A DNA stretch of 58,661 nucleotides from Pedosphaera sp. GTDB taxonomy: Bacteria > Verrucomicrobiota > Verrucomicrobiia > Limisphaerales > SXQI01. This document shows positions 9,494 to 19,131 of the stretch, one piece after another. Position 1 is the stretch's first letter. Each line of letters opens with the position of its first letter. The translations under genes were made by a program, and so were the position numbers. The notes below the pieces were generated by a model that ran no database searches, had not been told where the DNA came from, and saw nothing but the letters and a program-made list of their open reading frames with translations. Location of the stretch: positions 1 to 58,661 of the forward strand of contig JANYDC010000153.1 of NCBI GenBank assembly GCA_025359965.1, written 5' to 3'.

Positions 9494-11209
9494 ATGTCAC
9501 ACTCCATGAAACGCGCCGATTATGCCGCGATGTTCGGACCGACCACAGGGGATCGAATTCGTTTGGGGGATACTTCGCTGATCGCTCAGGTGGAGAGCGA
9601 TTTCACCGTCTATGGCGACGAGTGCAAGTTCGGTGGGGGAAAAGTGTTGCGTGACGGCATGGGGCAGGCCGCAGGTGTTGCGCAAGCCGATGCCTTGGAT
9701 TGCGTGATTACCAACGCTTTGGTCATCGATCACTCAGGAATTTTCAAGGCCGATATAGGCATCAAGGGCGGAAAAATCAGTGCCATCGGCAAAGCGGGCA
9801 ATCCCGACGTCATGGACGGTGTTACTCCCAACATGATTGTCGGCGTCACAACCGAGGTCATCGCCGGGGAGGGAATGATTCTCACCGCAGGCGGTCTCGA
9901 CACCCACATCCACTACATCTGTCCGCAGCAGGCGCATGAAGCCATTGCCGCAGGTCTGACCACCATGATCGGTGGCGGCACCGGTCCTGCCACCGGGACT
10001 TGCGCGACCACATGCACTCCAAGCGCTTTTTACATTGGCCTGATGTTAAAAGCCACGGATCAGCTTCCCCTGAATTTCGGTTTCACCGGCAAGGGAAACA
10101 CCGCCATGCCCGCCGGGTTGCGCGAGCAAATTCTGGCTGGCGCCATCGGACTCAAACTCCATGAGGATTGGGGCACCACCCCAGCAGCCATTGATTGCTG
10201 TCTGAAAATGGCGGATGAGGAGGACGTCCAAGTTACCATCCACACTGACACCCTCAACGAATCCGGTTTTCTCGAAGACACCATCAAGGCCATTGGCGGA
10301 CGGACCATTCATACCTACCACTCAGAAGGTGCAGGCGGTGGGCACGCGCCGGATATCATTCGCATTGTCGGCGAGCAGAACGTCCTTCCCAGTTCGACTA
10401 ACCCCACCAAGCCCTACACGGTGAACACCATCGACGAGCATCTCGACATGCTGATGGTGTGTCATCATCTTGATCCTTCGCTGCCCGAGGATGTCGCATT
10501 CGCCGAAAGTCGTATCCGTGGCGAAACCATCGCAGCCGAGGATATCCTTCACGACCTTGGAGCCATCAGCATGATGAGTTCGGATTCGCAGGCCATGGGC
10601 CGGATTGGCGAGGTCATCACCCGCACCTGGCAAACCGCTGACAAAATGAAGCTCCAGCGCGGCGCGTTGCCGGAAGACAGCTCGGAGCACGACAACACCC
10701 GCATTAAACGCTATATCTCGAAGTACACCATCAACCCTGCGTTGGCCCACGGGGTCGCGGAGCACGTCGGTTCAATCGAGGTTGGCAAGCTTGCGGATTT
10801 GGTCCTTTGGCGGCCTGCCTTTTTCGGCGTGAAGCCCGAGATGGTCATCAAGGGTGGTTTCATCGCCTGGGCGCAGATGGGCGATGCCAACGCTTCGATC
10901 CCCACTCCTCAGCCTGTCCTGATGCGTCCCATGTTCGGCGCGTTTGGAACAGCGGCCGGTCCCATCTCTCTTGCTTTTGTAAGTGCATTGAGCCTTGAGA
11001 AAGGTGTCGCTGAATCCTACGGCCTCAAAAAAACGCTGGCCCGTGTCAAAGGCTGCCGTTCGGTCTCCAAAAAGGATCTCAAATGGAACAGCGCCACTCC
11101 CGCCATCACGGTTGATCCTGAAACGTACGAAGTTCGCGCCGATGGCGTGCTCCTCACCTGCGAGCCTGCGCAATCACTGCCACTAGCCCAAAAATATTTT
11201 CTCTTTTAA
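9494..11209 (+). CDS. ureC: Urease alpha subunit UreC, catalytic
   Basis: The product has 571 residues, essentially the family length. It hydrolyses urea to ammonia and carbamate at a two-nickel centre. All ligands are visible at the expected spacing: His138/His140 ([12 protein letters not shown]), the carbamylated Lys221 ([12 protein letters not shown]), His250, His276 ([14 protein letters not shown]), catalytic His324 (MVCHHLD) and Asp364 ([14 protein letters not shown]). The open frame reaches back into ureAB, but the ATG at 9494 ([17 protein letters not shown]) matches the conserved N-terminus. There is no sign of inactivation. Confidence 0.96.
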   Translation: MSHSMKRADYAAMFGPTTGDRIRLGDTSLIAQVESDFTVYGDECKFGGGKVLRDGMGQAAGVAQADALDCVITNALVIDHSGIFKADIGIKGGKISAIGKAGNPDVMDGVTPNMIVGVTTEVIAGEGMILTAGGLDTHIHYICPQQAHEAIAAGLTTMIGGGTGPATGTCATTCTPSAFYIGLMLKATDQLPLNFGFTGKGNTAMPAGLREQILAGAIGLKLHEDWGTTPAAIDCCLKMADEEDVQVTIHTDTLNESGFLEDTIKAIGGRTIHTYHSEGAGGGHAPDIIRIVGEQNVLPSSTNPTKPYTVNTIDEHLDMLMVCHHLDPSLPEDVAFAESRIRGETIAAEDILHDLGAISMMSSDSQAMGRIGEVITRTWQTADKMKLQRGALPEDSSEHDNTRIKRYISKYTINPALAHGVAEHVGSIEVGKLADLVLWRPAFFGVKPEMVIKGGFIAWAQMGDANASIPTPQPVLMRPMFGAFGTAAGPISLAFVSALSLEKGVAESYGLKKTLARVKGCRSVSKKDLKWNSATPAITVDPETYEVRADGVLLTCEPAQSLPLAQKYFLF

Positions 11210-11224
11210 TCATTCTTAACCTTC

Positions 11225-11947
11225 GTGCCATTACCCGCACTATCCGTCAGGTCCCTTGAATCCGATTCATCAAATTCGGGCCTTGGTCGCTGGCGGTTGT
11301 GGCAGTTGATCGATTCGGCGTTTCCCACTGGCGGCTTTGCTCATTCTAATGGTTTGGAATCCGCGTGGCATCATGGTGTCATCCGCAACACGCCACGGTT
11401 GATTTCATGGACGCTGGCCAGCTTGGAGCAATCGGCGCGTTCAGCCCTTCCGTTTGTCTTGGCGGTTCATCGTGATCCCACCTCTTATGCCCGGCTGGAT
11501 GAGGATAGTCATTGCTTGCTGGCCTCCAATCCGGTGGCGTCCGAAGCGAGCCGCAAACAGGGGCTCGCGCTCATGCGCGGCGGGCAGCATATTTTCCCAA
11601 GCCATGTGGCCCTCTGTGGAGCCTGGCCCTCTCCGTCCGTCCGTCCCCACACTCATCTAGCCCCATCTTTCGGCATGATGGCAGCAGTGTTGGAAATTGA
11701 CTCCGAGACCGCGGGTGAAAGCTGGCTTTTTCTCCAATTACGCGCTGTTATCTCCAGCGCCATTCGGCTGGGTATTGTCGGCCCCATGGAAGGGCAGCTT
11801 CTCCAGCAGCAATTGGCGAAGGATGCTTTGCGCCTGCTTAAGCTGTTTCGTGGGGTCGAAACTTTTGCTGCCGCGCAACCCTCTCCGTTGCTTGATCTCT
11901 GGCAAGCCGCGCACAACCGACTTTACTCACGCCTTTTTCAAAGTTAA
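11225..11947 (+). CDS. ureF: Urease accessory protein UreF
   Basis: This 240-residue helical protein has the UreF pattern WQLIDSAFPTGGFAHSNGLE (residues 26-45) and a closing region around SSAIRLGIVGPMEGQ. UreF acts with UreD as a platform for UreG-dependent nickel insertion. The likely start is GTG at 11225, 15 bases after ureC. The first 20 or so residues are not conserved in the family. No ureE or nickel transporter gene is visible nearby. Confidence 0.87.
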   Translation: MPLPALSVRSLESDSSNSGLGRWRLWQLIDSAFPTGGFAHSNGLESAWHHGVIRNTPRLISWTLASLEQSARSALPFVLAVHRDPTSYARLDEDSHCLLASNPVASEASRKQGLALMRGGQHIFPSHVALCGAWPSPSVRPHTHLAPSFGMMAAVLEIDSETAGESWLFLQLRAVISSAIRLGIVGPMEGQLLQQQLAKDALRLLKLFRGVETFAAAQPSPLLDLWQAAHNRLYSRLFQS

Positions 11948-11956
11948 CCGTCCTGC

Positions 11957-12688
11957 ATGAGCCACTCACATTCTCACGATCATGGGGCCCACGGCCACAC
12001 CCACGAACCGATGGAGCACGCCGGCCACTTCCATGAGCGCGACAAACCCATGGCGCGGGATTTTTCTCAGCGCGCCTTCACGGTGGGTGTGGGCGGGCCT
12101 GTGGGCAGCGGCAAGACGGCCCTGATGCTGGCCCTTTGCCAGAAGCTGCGTTCGAAGCTGAGCATCGCCGCTGTCACCAACGATATTTTCACGAAGGAGG
12201 ACGGTGAATTCCTTACCCGTCACAATGCGTTGGAAGCCTCCCGCATCCGTGCCGTTGAAACCGGCGGATGTCCCCACGCGGCCATCCGAGAGGATATTTC
12301 CGCCAATCTCGGAGCACTCGAAGAATTGCACCAGCTTTTCCATCCGCAATTGATGCTTCTGGAATCAGGCGGTGACAATCTGGCCGCCCACTTCAGTCGC
12401 GAGCTTGCCGATTACACGGTTTATGTGATTGATGTGGCCGGCGGGGACAAGGTGCCGCGCAAGGGCGGGCCGGGCATCACCCAAGCCGACATCTTAGTCA
12501 TAAATAAGACAGATTTGGCTGAGGCGGTGGGCGCCGACCTAACAGTGATGGACCGCGATGCCAAAAAAATGCGCGGTTCGGGCCCATTCGTTTTCGCGCA
12601 GGTCAAACACGATGTAGGAGTCGATCTAATCGTTGATCACATCATCCACGCATGGCAGCACGCAAGCCAAGTGGGCCACCAGCACTGA
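11957..12688 (+). CDS. ureG: Urease accessory GTPase UreG with histidine-rich N-terminus
   Basis: This 243-residue SIMIBI-class GTPase has P-loop [10 protein letters not shown] at about residues 46-55, the nickel-binding CPH in [13 protein letters not shown], and guanine-specificity NKTDL. The first 27 residues contain ten histidines ([18 protein letters not shown]), a nickel-binding tail. Such tails occur in several UreG proteins and could partly replace the missing UreE as nickel store. It is the last gene of the urease operon; the next gene converges from the other strand after only 13 bases. Confidence 0.95.
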   Translation: MSHSHSHDHGAHGHTHEPMEHAGHFHERDKPMARDFSQRAFTVGVGGPVGSGKTALMLALCQKLRSKLSIAAVTNDIFTKEDGEFLTRHNALEASRIRAVETGGCPHAAIREDISANLGALEELHQLFHPQLMLLESGGDNLAAHFSRELADYTVYVIDVAGGDKVPRKGGPGITQADILVINKTDLAEAVGADLTVMDRDAKKMRGSGPFVFAQVKHDVGVDLIVDHIIHAWQHASQVGHQH

Positions 12689-12701
12689 TTCCCGTCCTGA
12701 A

Positions 12702-14531
12702 TTAGCGCTGTGATCTGCGGGCGCTGCGAAGTGCCTTCAAATTGCCAGCAGCCACGCTGTCCTCAGGATTAATTTCCAGAGCCTTGGCAAAATAAGCCTC
12801 AGCTTCTGTATATCTGCCTTGCTGGACGCATATATAGCCAAGGCTGCCGTACGCCTCATAGTCCTGAGTGTTCGATTTAAGCACAGCCTCAAACTCTGTC
12901 TGTGCCTGCGGAAGTAACTTTTGATTGAGGTAGATGGATCCGAGTTGGCTGTGCGGGACGGGGTTGGCCGGATCGAGCTGGGCTGCGGCCTGGAGGTGTT
13001 GGAGAGCTTCCCCGACATTTCCGAGGGAAAATAGCGCGCTCCCCAGTTTGGCGTGAGCCATCGCGTTTTTTGGATCCTGCTGCAACCGCCATTGGTTTAC
13101 CTCAATGGTGTCCTTGGCGTATTTCATGAAGAAATCTTTCGAGAGGATCGCTAGGTCGGACAAATTGCGCGGCAGCAATTGAAACCAAAGCTCGCCCATC
13201 TCATCCGTAGTTTGAAGTCCGAATTGGACGCGCTTCGGGGGTTGGTTGGGGTTGCGGATGTTTTCGGCGGAATTGTCAAAACCGAAGCGCATGAAAAGAG
13301 TTGTTCCTTTGGGCAGTGAAACTGGCTGCTTGTAGAGGTAATCCCCCTGCCAGTTGAAGTCCCAATTTTTGATCATGAGCAAGGATTTTTTCGTGCCATC
13401 GGGGAGGACCGCCCAACCCTCTAGTTGTTTGCCCAGATAGTGCGCATGGGGGTTGATCCTCATCAGTTCCACGTCAATGGGCAGGACGTAGCTGTTTTCA
13501 ATTTGGTAATCTTTTCGGCCCGGAGCGATGTCGATGTCATAGCGGGCCAGCTTAAGCAGGAACGGAGTGTTGGTGGGCGCGCGATCCGTGAAATAAAGGC
13601 CCACCGAAGGCAGCACCGGCTCGAGCTTTCCGGTGGGATGAAGGTGCAGTTGAAGGACCAGATCGGATCGTGGCTGAAGCACCCACGCCAGGCCTTCGGG
13701 AGATTGCAAGGGGGGCTTGCCTGGCTGCCAGCCAAGTGTCTGACCCATCGGCATTTTCACGCTTGGAGGCAGCTCCATTCCGTCGAAGCCCGGCGGCTGT
13801 GAATTGCCTGTGAGATAGCGGGATTCCCGTTTCGAGTCGATTTCGATGAAGGCGTGATGAACCACTTTGTGGTTGCCGGGGTGGAATTCAACGGCCCGCA
13901 CAAATCGATTGTCCACGCCGGGGATCGGCACGACGAAATTCCGGTATACGTCCCGCCCCTCTGCGGCCAGAGTGTAAGTCGAAGGCAGGCTGAGGATTAA
14001 ATCGGGCTTTCCCAACTGCCACTCTTCAGGCCATTTGGGCAGGGCGGGCACGTCCTCGCTCCTCCCCTCGGCCGCACCTTCAGCCAGCCATTGCGTTATC
14101 AATCCAAGCTGCTCCGAGGTGAGCGAACGGTCATAGGCGAAATCAGCATAACCAGGTTCAGGAAGCCACGGCGGCATGTAGCGCGATTGGGTGACCTTTT
14201 GGATGGTCTTGGCTCGCTCCTTGAAATCGTTGCAGGTCAGTAACGAGAACGGTCCTGACTGCCCGGGTCGGTGACACGGCGCGCATTTATCAAAGACGAT
14301 TGGGGCAATGTCCCGAGCAAAAGTGAGGCTGCCGGCGGGCTTGGGGGAGTAGACGACGGTTGCAGTGCGAGGCCCAGGGTTAGGCTTGCGAAGGCTTAAA
14401 AAAGTGGTGGCTGCGGCGCCGGCCATCACGATCAGGATGATGGCAGCATTCAATCCACTCCGCGTCTTTGGCGCAGGCAATTTTACCTCATCACGATCTC
14501 GGTCAGGCCGCTGTTTTCCTTTTTTTTTCAT
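12702..14531 (-). CDS. Haem c / PHM-like copper domain / TPR fusion protein
   Basis: The product has 609 residues (start chosen at MKKKGKQ; a TTG 22 codons upstream is open). Residues 26-46 form a membrane anchor. A cytochrome c motif CAPCHRPG lies at 83-90. A middle domain resembles copper type II (peptidylglycine-monooxygenase-like) enzymes: HH at 225-226, HLH at 296-298 and HAH at 362-364 fit copper ligands. Four or more TPR-like repeats follow from about residue 500 (KLGSALFSLGNVGEALQHLQ and similar). The exported part would be periplasmic. The substrate is unknown. It is 80 bases downstream of an SGNH/DUF1080 gene on the same strand. Confidence 0.75.
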   Translation of the reverse strand: MKKKGKQRPDRDRDEVKLPAPKTRSGLNAAIILIVMAGAAATTFLSLRKPNPGPRTATVVYSPKPAGSLTFARDIAPIVFDKCAPCHRPGQSGPFSLLTCNDFKERAKTIQKVTQSRYMPPWLPEPGYADFAYDRSLTSEQLGLITQWLAEGAAEGRSEDVPALPKWPEEWQLGKPDLILSLPSTYTLAAEGRDVYRNFVVPIPGVDNRFVRAVEFHPGNHKVVHHAFIEIDSKRESRYLTGNSQPPGFDGMELPPSVKMPMGQTLGWQPGKPPLQSPEGLAWVLQPRSDLVLQLHLHPTGKLEPVLPSVGLYFTDRAPTNTPFLLKLARYDIDIAPGRKDYQIENSYVLPIDVELMRINPHAHYLGKQLEGWAVLPDGTKKSLLMIKNWDFNWQGDYLYKQPVSLPKGTTLFMRFGFDNSAENIRNPNQPPKRVQFGLQTTDEMGELWFQLLPRNLSDLAILSKDFFMKYAKDTIEVNQWRLQQDPKNAMAHAKLGSALFSLGNVGEALQHLQAAAQLDPANPVPHSQLGSIYLNQKLLPQAQTEFEAVLKSNTQDYEAYGSLGYICVQQGRYTEAEAYFAKALEINPEDSVAAGNLKALRSARRSQR

Positions 14532-14611
14532 GCAAAAACTGCCAATCAGGGAGCATCGCCGCGCGGATCGTTTTTCGCTGCGGCGAACCTTGGGCAATCA
14601 GGCTGGGTTTT

Positions 14612-15886
14612 TTATTTGATTTTGTGCAGCCTGATGCGGCGGTATTCCATCTGGCCGCGATCACCTTCGAGCCCAATGGGCCCAGTTGCAGGTACTTTGA
14701 GGGCTGCCTCCAACACTTCGCCATTGCAGGTGCAGTACGCCACCCCATTGCGCACTGTTACTTCCATTTCATTCCAGTCCTGGGGTTTGTAGCGCTGGAG
14801 GTTTTTGTATGGTCCAGCCAGCGGGTAGTCGCGGCATTGCAGTTGTGGCTCCCGGATGAAGACCCCGCTATCAGCATTGGGCGTGGCGCGGAACTCAAGC
14901 CGCAGAGTGAAATTCTCGGGGAACTTGCGTGTGGTATACAGCTGTTGAATGCGGCTGCCTTCGGCCGGAGTAGTGACAATCAAGCGCCCATTTCTGGCAA
15001 CGTAACGGCCATCTGGGCTGGATTTTTTATGGTCAAAATTGTTGGTGCGAAAACCCCATCCCGTCAGGTCCTTGCCGTTGAACAAGGACTTGAATCCCTT
15101 CTCGGGTTTGAACGTGTCACGCTCATTTTCCACAAACCCGTGCGTGGCTAAAATAGGGTGGATTGCAGCGGCCCATTTAGCATAGCCCGCTTCATTGGGG
15201 TGGAGCAGATCGGGGAATTCTTCGGGCTTGGCGTCGCCCTCGGCGTTGGCAAATAGCGGCCAGGTTTCAACGAAGGTGACTTGAGTGTCGCCTTTAACCG
15301 CTGCTGCGTAGAGTTTATTGACGGCTTTAATCTGCGTTGCCGAACGCTTCTTGGTGGCGCTGCTAGGGAAGACCTGGCACAGCACAATGGGTATGCTTGG
15401 GTTGTGGCGTTTGATCTCGGCCACGATCAGTTTCAGATTTCCGGCGATGATTTCAGGAGACGCGTCCTCCTCTAAATCATTGGTGCCGATGAGCAACACC
15501 ACTCCGCTGGGTTTAAGGGCCAGTACGTCCTCCTGCAATCGTATGAGCACTCCGCGGCTGGTGTCCCCGCTGATCCCGCGGTTGGCCACCTTAACTCCGG
15601 CGAACTTTCCGCCGAAGTTGTCGCCCCAGCCTTGGGTGATCGAGTCACCAAGAAATACCAATGCCCCCTGATCCTGCTGAATCTTGGAGCTCCAGTTGGC
15701 ACGGCGTTCCTTCCACAAGTTGCGGAACCAATCGGCCCGGCGGATGGGACCAGCCCCGGGAAGACCGTCGTCCGTTTTTGGGGTGTCCCAACGATCGTTA
15801 TTCTGCGCTGCGGCCTGACTGACGAGCAGCACAGTCGCCAAAACAAGAGCCGTGGCTAGGCGGAAATGTCTCATAGATGGCCTCAT
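14612..15886 (-). CDS. Secreted SGNH-type esterase fused to DUF1080 (3-keto-disaccharide hydrolase-like) domain
   Basis: The product has 424 residues. Signal peptide MRHFRLATALVLATVLLVSQ is cleaved near AAAQ. Residues about 60-240 form an SGNH/GDSL hydrolase of the platelet-activating-factor-acetylhydrolase type, with FLGDSITQGW (Ser block), NRGISGDTS, IGTNDLEED and PDLLHPNEAG (Asp-His block) all present. From about residue 245 comes a DUF1080 jelly-roll (SLFNGKDLTGWGF ... GVFIRE ... QDWNEMEVTV ... GPIGLEGDRGQMEYRRIRL). DUF1080 members act on glycosides. This suggests deacylation plus sugar cleavage of a polysaccharide outside the cytoplasm, an inference from domains. Confidence 0.88.
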   Translation of the reverse strand: MRPSMRHFRLATALVLATVLLVSQAAAQNNDRWDTPKTDDGLPGAGPIRRADWFRNLWKERRANWSSKIQQDQGALVFLGDSITQGWGDNFGGKFAGVKVANRGISGDTSRGVLIRLQEDVLALKPSGVVLLIGTNDLEEDASPEIIAGNLKLIVAEIKRHNPSIPIVLCQVFPSSATKKRSATQIKAVNKLYAAAVKGDTQVTFVETWPLFANAEGDAKPEEFPDLLHPNEAGYAKWAAAIHPILATHGFVENERDTFKPEKGFKSLFNGKDLTGWGFRTNNFDHKKSSPDGRYVARNGRLIVTTPAEGSRIQQLYTTRKFPENFTLRLEFRATPNADSGVFIREPQLQCRDYPLAGPYKNLQRYKPQDWNEMEVTVRNGVAYCTCNGEVLEAALKVPATGPIGLEGDRGQMEYRRIRLHKIK

Positions 15887-15958
15887 CGTGAACCATCGGC
15901 GGGTTCAGAGGCAAGGCCATCTTGTTTGTCCCTGCCAATCTCTTTAACTCAGCCTAGC

Positions 15959-16312
15959 TCAATGGCCTAACATCCATGGCCGCTGACTCTTTCGCCCTGT
16001 GATCAATTTTCCCAATTTCGGCACTTCCACAGTGCGCTTGGGTTTTGATCCCAGCGCCGCGTTGGACTTGCCGCAACCGCATCGGCTGTTGCAACTGTGG
16101 CGTTGCATCACCTCTGGCACGTGGCGGCTCTTTTCATTTCTCGCATGGGCCTTGCGCTGTGGAGCGGCCATCAGACTAAGGCCTGGCATTGAGATCATGC
16201 GCTGCGCCGGGGCTTGGCAATCGGGACATTGCGCGCTTTCATTGCGCTCCTCCACTGCGCGATGCAGTGTAAAGTTGCCGCAATCCTTACAGTCAAATTC
16301 GTAGTTCGGCAT
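15959..16312 (-). CDS. fmdB: FmdB-family zinc-ribbon protein next to formamidase
   Basis: The product has 117 residues. The N-terminal zinc ribbon has two CxxC pairs (CKDCG at 8-12 and CPDC at 29-32) and begins with the conserved MPNYEFDCKDCGNF of the FmdB regulatory-protein family. The C-terminal half is basic and adds CNSRCGCG. FmdB was named from the formamidase locus of Methylophilus, where it was proposed to regulate amidase genes; its mechanism is not known. It lies 90 bases downstream of fmdA in the same direction. Confidence 0.82.
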   Translation of the reverse strand: MPNYEFDCKDCGNFTLHRAVEERNESAQCPDCQAPAQRMISMPGLSLMAAPQRKAHARNEKSRHVPEVMQRHSCNSRCGCGKSNAALGSKPKRTVEVPKLGKLITGRKSQRPWMLGH

Positions 16313-16402
16313 GCTGAATAATCCTGAAATGTGGTTTTTGCCGAGGAAGGCGGTGGCTAGTGAATTTCGCCACCGCCCCTTCGCGCCCGTGAGCTCACTG
16401 GT

Positions 16403-17626
16403 TCACTTTACTTTCGCGAGATCGATGTTTCCCTTGAGGGCCTTTTTAGGTCCATCAGCATTGGGGAGAATATCAAAGCTGAATATTTCCGTTGGCACAT
16501 AAAGAGTGGCGCATGCGTTTGGGATGTCGACGATACCACTGATATGGCCTTCAACGGGGGCTGTTCCCAAAATGGCGTAGGCCTGCTCTCCGGTGTAACC
16601 GAATTTTTTCAGATATTCGATGGCGTTCAAGCACGCGCGGCGATACGCGACATTCACATCCAGATAATGCTGCTTGCCGTCCTCATCCACCGAGATGCCT
16701 TCGAAAATCAGGAAGCGGCTATATTTGGGCTCCACCGGACTGGGTTGGAAGATTGGGTTCACGATGGCATATTTTTTCATGCCGCCCTTGATTAAGCTCA
16801 CTCTTAGATCAAGAAAGCCGGCCATCTCGATAGCGCCGCAGAAGGTGATCTCGCCGTCGCCCTGCGAAAAGTGGATATCCCCCATGGAAAGCCCCCCGTC
16901 CTTGACGTAAACGGGGAAGTAGACCTTGGCTCCACGGCTAAGATTCTTTATGTCGCAGTTTCCTCCGTGTTCTCGCGGCGGCACCGTGCGTACTGCTTCC
17001 TTGGCCGCCGCTTTTGCCGCTGCACCCTTCATCCCGCCCATGTGAGCGGTGGGTGCGTAGGGCAGGGCGCACAGAGGAGGCACTCGGTTCGGATCCGTGG
17101 CAAACAGGGCTGCCTCACGTTTGTTCCAAGTGTCCAGCAGTTCGCGCGAGGGAAGGCAGCCGACCAACCCGGGGTGCATGATTCCAGCAAACTCACAGCC
17201 GGGGATGTGACGTGAGTTGGCATACACGCCGCTGAAATGCCAACAGGCTTTTCGTGCGTCGGGAAAGTGATCCGTTAAAAAGCCGCCGCCATTTTTTTTG
17301 TCAAAAATACCCGTGAATCCCCATTCAAACTCCGGCAGCACGCCGATATCCAGGATGTCGACCACCAACAAGTCACCGGGCTCGGCGCCTTCCACACCAA
17401 TGGGACCGCTCAGATAGTGAACCTTGGAAAGGTCCACCACTTTGACGTCGGTCGCGTCATCGTTGTCGTAAATCTGGCCGCCCGTCCAATCCAGGCATTC
17501 CACACGGAATTCCTCGCCGGGCTTAACGTAGGCAACCATTGGCAGATCAGGATGCCAGCGGTTGTGAATGGATTTCTGTTTTTCCGGAGGGGTTTTGAAG
17601 TCAACTTTGATCAGGGTCTTTGGCAT
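16403..17626 (-). CDS. fmdA: Formamidase FmdA (acetamidase/formamidase family)
   Basis: The product has 407 residues, the length of Methylophilus formamidase. It hydrolyses formamide to formate and ammonia. Conserved segments visible include SIHNRWHPDLPMVAYVKPGE, YLSGPIGVEGAEPGDLLVVD, HPGLVGCLPSRELLDTWNKRE, EHGGNCDIKNLSRGAKVYFP and MGDIHFSQGDGEI. The upstream genes on the same strand encode an amide/urea-type ABC transporter, so uptake and hydrolysis are linked as in fmdA-fmdDEF loci. There is no signal peptide, so it is cytoplasmic. Confidence 0.93.
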   Translation of the reverse strand: MPKTLIKVDFKTPPEKQKSIHNRWHPDLPMVAYVKPGEEFRVECLDWTGGQIYDNDDATDVKVVDLSKVHYLSGPIGVEGAEPGDLLVVDILDIGVLPEFEWGFTGIFDKKNGGGFLTDHFPDARKACWHFSGVYANSRHIPGCEFAGIMHPGLVGCLPSRELLDTWNKREAALFATDPNRVPPLCALPYAPTAHMGGMKGAAAKAAAKEAVRTVPPREHGGNCDIKNLSRGAKVYFPVYVKDGGLSMGDIHFSQGDGEITFCGAIEMAGFLDLRVSLIKGGMKKYAIVNPIFQPSPVEPKYSRFLIFEGISVDEDGKQHYLDVNVAYRRACLNAIEYLKKFGYTGEQAYAILGTAPVEGHISGIVDIPNACATLYVPTEIFSFDILPNADGPKKALKGNIDLAKVK

Positions 17627-17680
17627 ATGAGTGCTGTTTTTGAGTTGAATCTAGTTTGAGGGGAAAGTGGGCAACGCAGC

Positions 17681-18370
17681 TTAGACCGCAAGCAGTGCTT
17701 TGATTTTGTCTGAGTTAAGACTGTCACGATACGCCTCGTGGATAAACCGGCCGCGTTCCATCACCAGCACGCGATCACACACATCCATCATGAAACTCAC
17801 CACCTGCTCAGTCACGATGATGGCGATCTTGCGCATGTTGCGGATTTCTTTGAGGGCGCGACCGATGTCCTTGATGATCGAAGGCTGGATACCTTCGGTG
17901 GGCTCATCCAAAATGAGAATTTTTGGATTGGCGACGAGTGCCCGCGCAATGGCCAGCTGCTGCTGTTGTCCTCCCGAAAGATTGCCTCCTTTGCGTTTGC
18001 GCATTTCATGCAGGACTGGAAACAGGGCGTAAATCTCATCCCATGTGCTCTGCGCCACATTTCCTCGCGCACCTGAGAGAATGTTTTCTGTCACCGTCAG
18101 TGAAGGAAAAATCATGCGTCCCTGCGGCACAAAACCGATTCCGCTTCGAACCCTTTGGTACGAATCCATTCCTGCGATCTCCTGATCGCCGAGTTTGATG
18201 GAGCCTGAGGTCGAGGGGAGTATGCCGATGAGAGATTTTAACAGAGTGGTCTTGCCCATGCCATTGCGCCCCATGATGACCAGAATTTCCTCCGGATTCA
18301 CCTTAAAACTCATGTCATGAATGACACGGCTCTTGTTGTAACCGACGTCGATGTTGTTTACGCCAAGCAT
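17681..18370 (-). CDS. urtE: Second amide/urea ABC transporter, ATP-binding subunit (UrtE-like)
   Basis: This 229-residue ABC ATPase has Walker A GRNGMGKTT, signature LSGGQQQQLAIARAL and Walker B ILILDEPTEGIQP. The ATG at 18370 is preceded by AAAGGAGTTCCA, a good ribosome-binding site, so the upstream TTG at 18385 is rejected. The order is A-B-C-D-E-fmdA-fmdB, a mirror of the urease-linked set. Formamide or acetamide is the likely cargo, from the formamidase neighbour. Confidence 0.9.
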   Translation of the reverse strand: MLGVNNIDVGYNKSRVIHDMSFKVNPEEILVIMGRNGMGKTTLLKSLIGILPSTSGSIKLGDQEIAGMDSYQRVRSGIGFVPQGRMIFPSLTVTENILSGARGNVAQSTWDEIYALFPVLHEMRKRKGGNLSGGQQQQLAIARALVANPKILILDEPTEGIQPSIIKDIGRALKEIRNMRKIAIIVTEQVVSFMMDVCDRVLVMERGRFIHEAYRDSLNSDKIKALLAV

Positions 18371-18381
18371 TGGAACTCCTT

Positions 18382-19131
18382 TCAATGGCCCAAGTACACT
18401 TCAATTACCTTTGGGTTGTTTTGAATTTCCGACATCGTCCCTTCACATAAAATTTTGCCCAAATGCAGCACGGTCACCTGATGGGCAATTCGGGAGACGA
18501 ACTCCATATCGTGTTCGATGATGATAATGCAGCGGTCCTTGCAGACCCGTTTTAGCAACTCCGCAGTTTGCTCTCTTTCGGCCGCGCTCATGCCTGCCAC
18601 CGGCTCGTCGAGCATGAGTAATTCCGGCTCTTGCATCAGCAGCATCCCGATTTCCAGCCACTGTTTTTGGCCGTGACTGAGGAAAGCCCCTTCGATGTCC
18701 AGGTGCTCTTTGAGAAATATATCCTCAGCCACTTTATGAATTCGCTCGACCACATCAGGTGTGCTCTCAAAGGCAAGGCAACCCATGACGCTTCGGCCTC
18801 GGGGGAAGGAGACCTCAAGGTTTTCAAAAACCGTCAAGTTTTCATAGATGGAGGGCGTCTGAAATTTTCGCCCCACCCCAGCCCTGACAATTTGGTGCTC
18901 GGCCATTCCAACAAGTTCACGATTGCGAAACTTGATGCTCCCGCCTGTGGGGCGCGTTTTGCCGCAGACCATGTCGAGGACAGTGGTTTTGCCAGCTCCG
19001 TTGGGCCCGATAATGACGCGCAACTCGTTTTTGCCGACGTACAGATTCAGGCCGTCTACAGCTTTAAACCCGTCGAAAGAAACGGTCAGATCCTCAATCG
19101 ATAGTAGAAAATTGGTGTTTGAACTCATCAT
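18382..19131 (-). CDS. urtD: Second amide/urea ABC transporter, ATP-binding subunit (UrtD-like)
   Basis: This 249-residue ABC ATPase has Walker A GPNGAGKTT, the UrtD-specific signature [14 protein letters not shown], Walker B LLMLDEPVAGMS and IIEHDMEFV. A strong ribosome-binding site (AAAGGAGAG) precedes the ATGATG start, and the ATG overlaps the urtC-like stop. It is clearly related to the protein at 6387-7148. Confidence 0.91.
   Translation of the reverse strand: MMSSNTNFLLSIEDLTVSFDGFKAVDGLNLYVGKNELRVIIGPNGAGKTTVLDMVCGKTRPTGGSIKFRNRELVGMAEHQIVRAGVGRKFQTPSIYENLTVFENLEVSFPRGRSVMGCLAFESTPDVVERIHKVAEDIFLKEHLDIEGAFLSHGQKQWLEIGMLLMQEPELLMLDEPVAGMSAAEREQTAELLKRVCKDRCIIIIEHDMEFVSRIAHQVTVLHLGKILCEGTMSEIQNNPKVIEVYLGH

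Noticed and set aside
14468..15151. 227-residue plus-strand frame
   Set aside because: It is antisense to the SGNH/DUF1080 gene and the start of the haem/copper gene, both with clear motifs.
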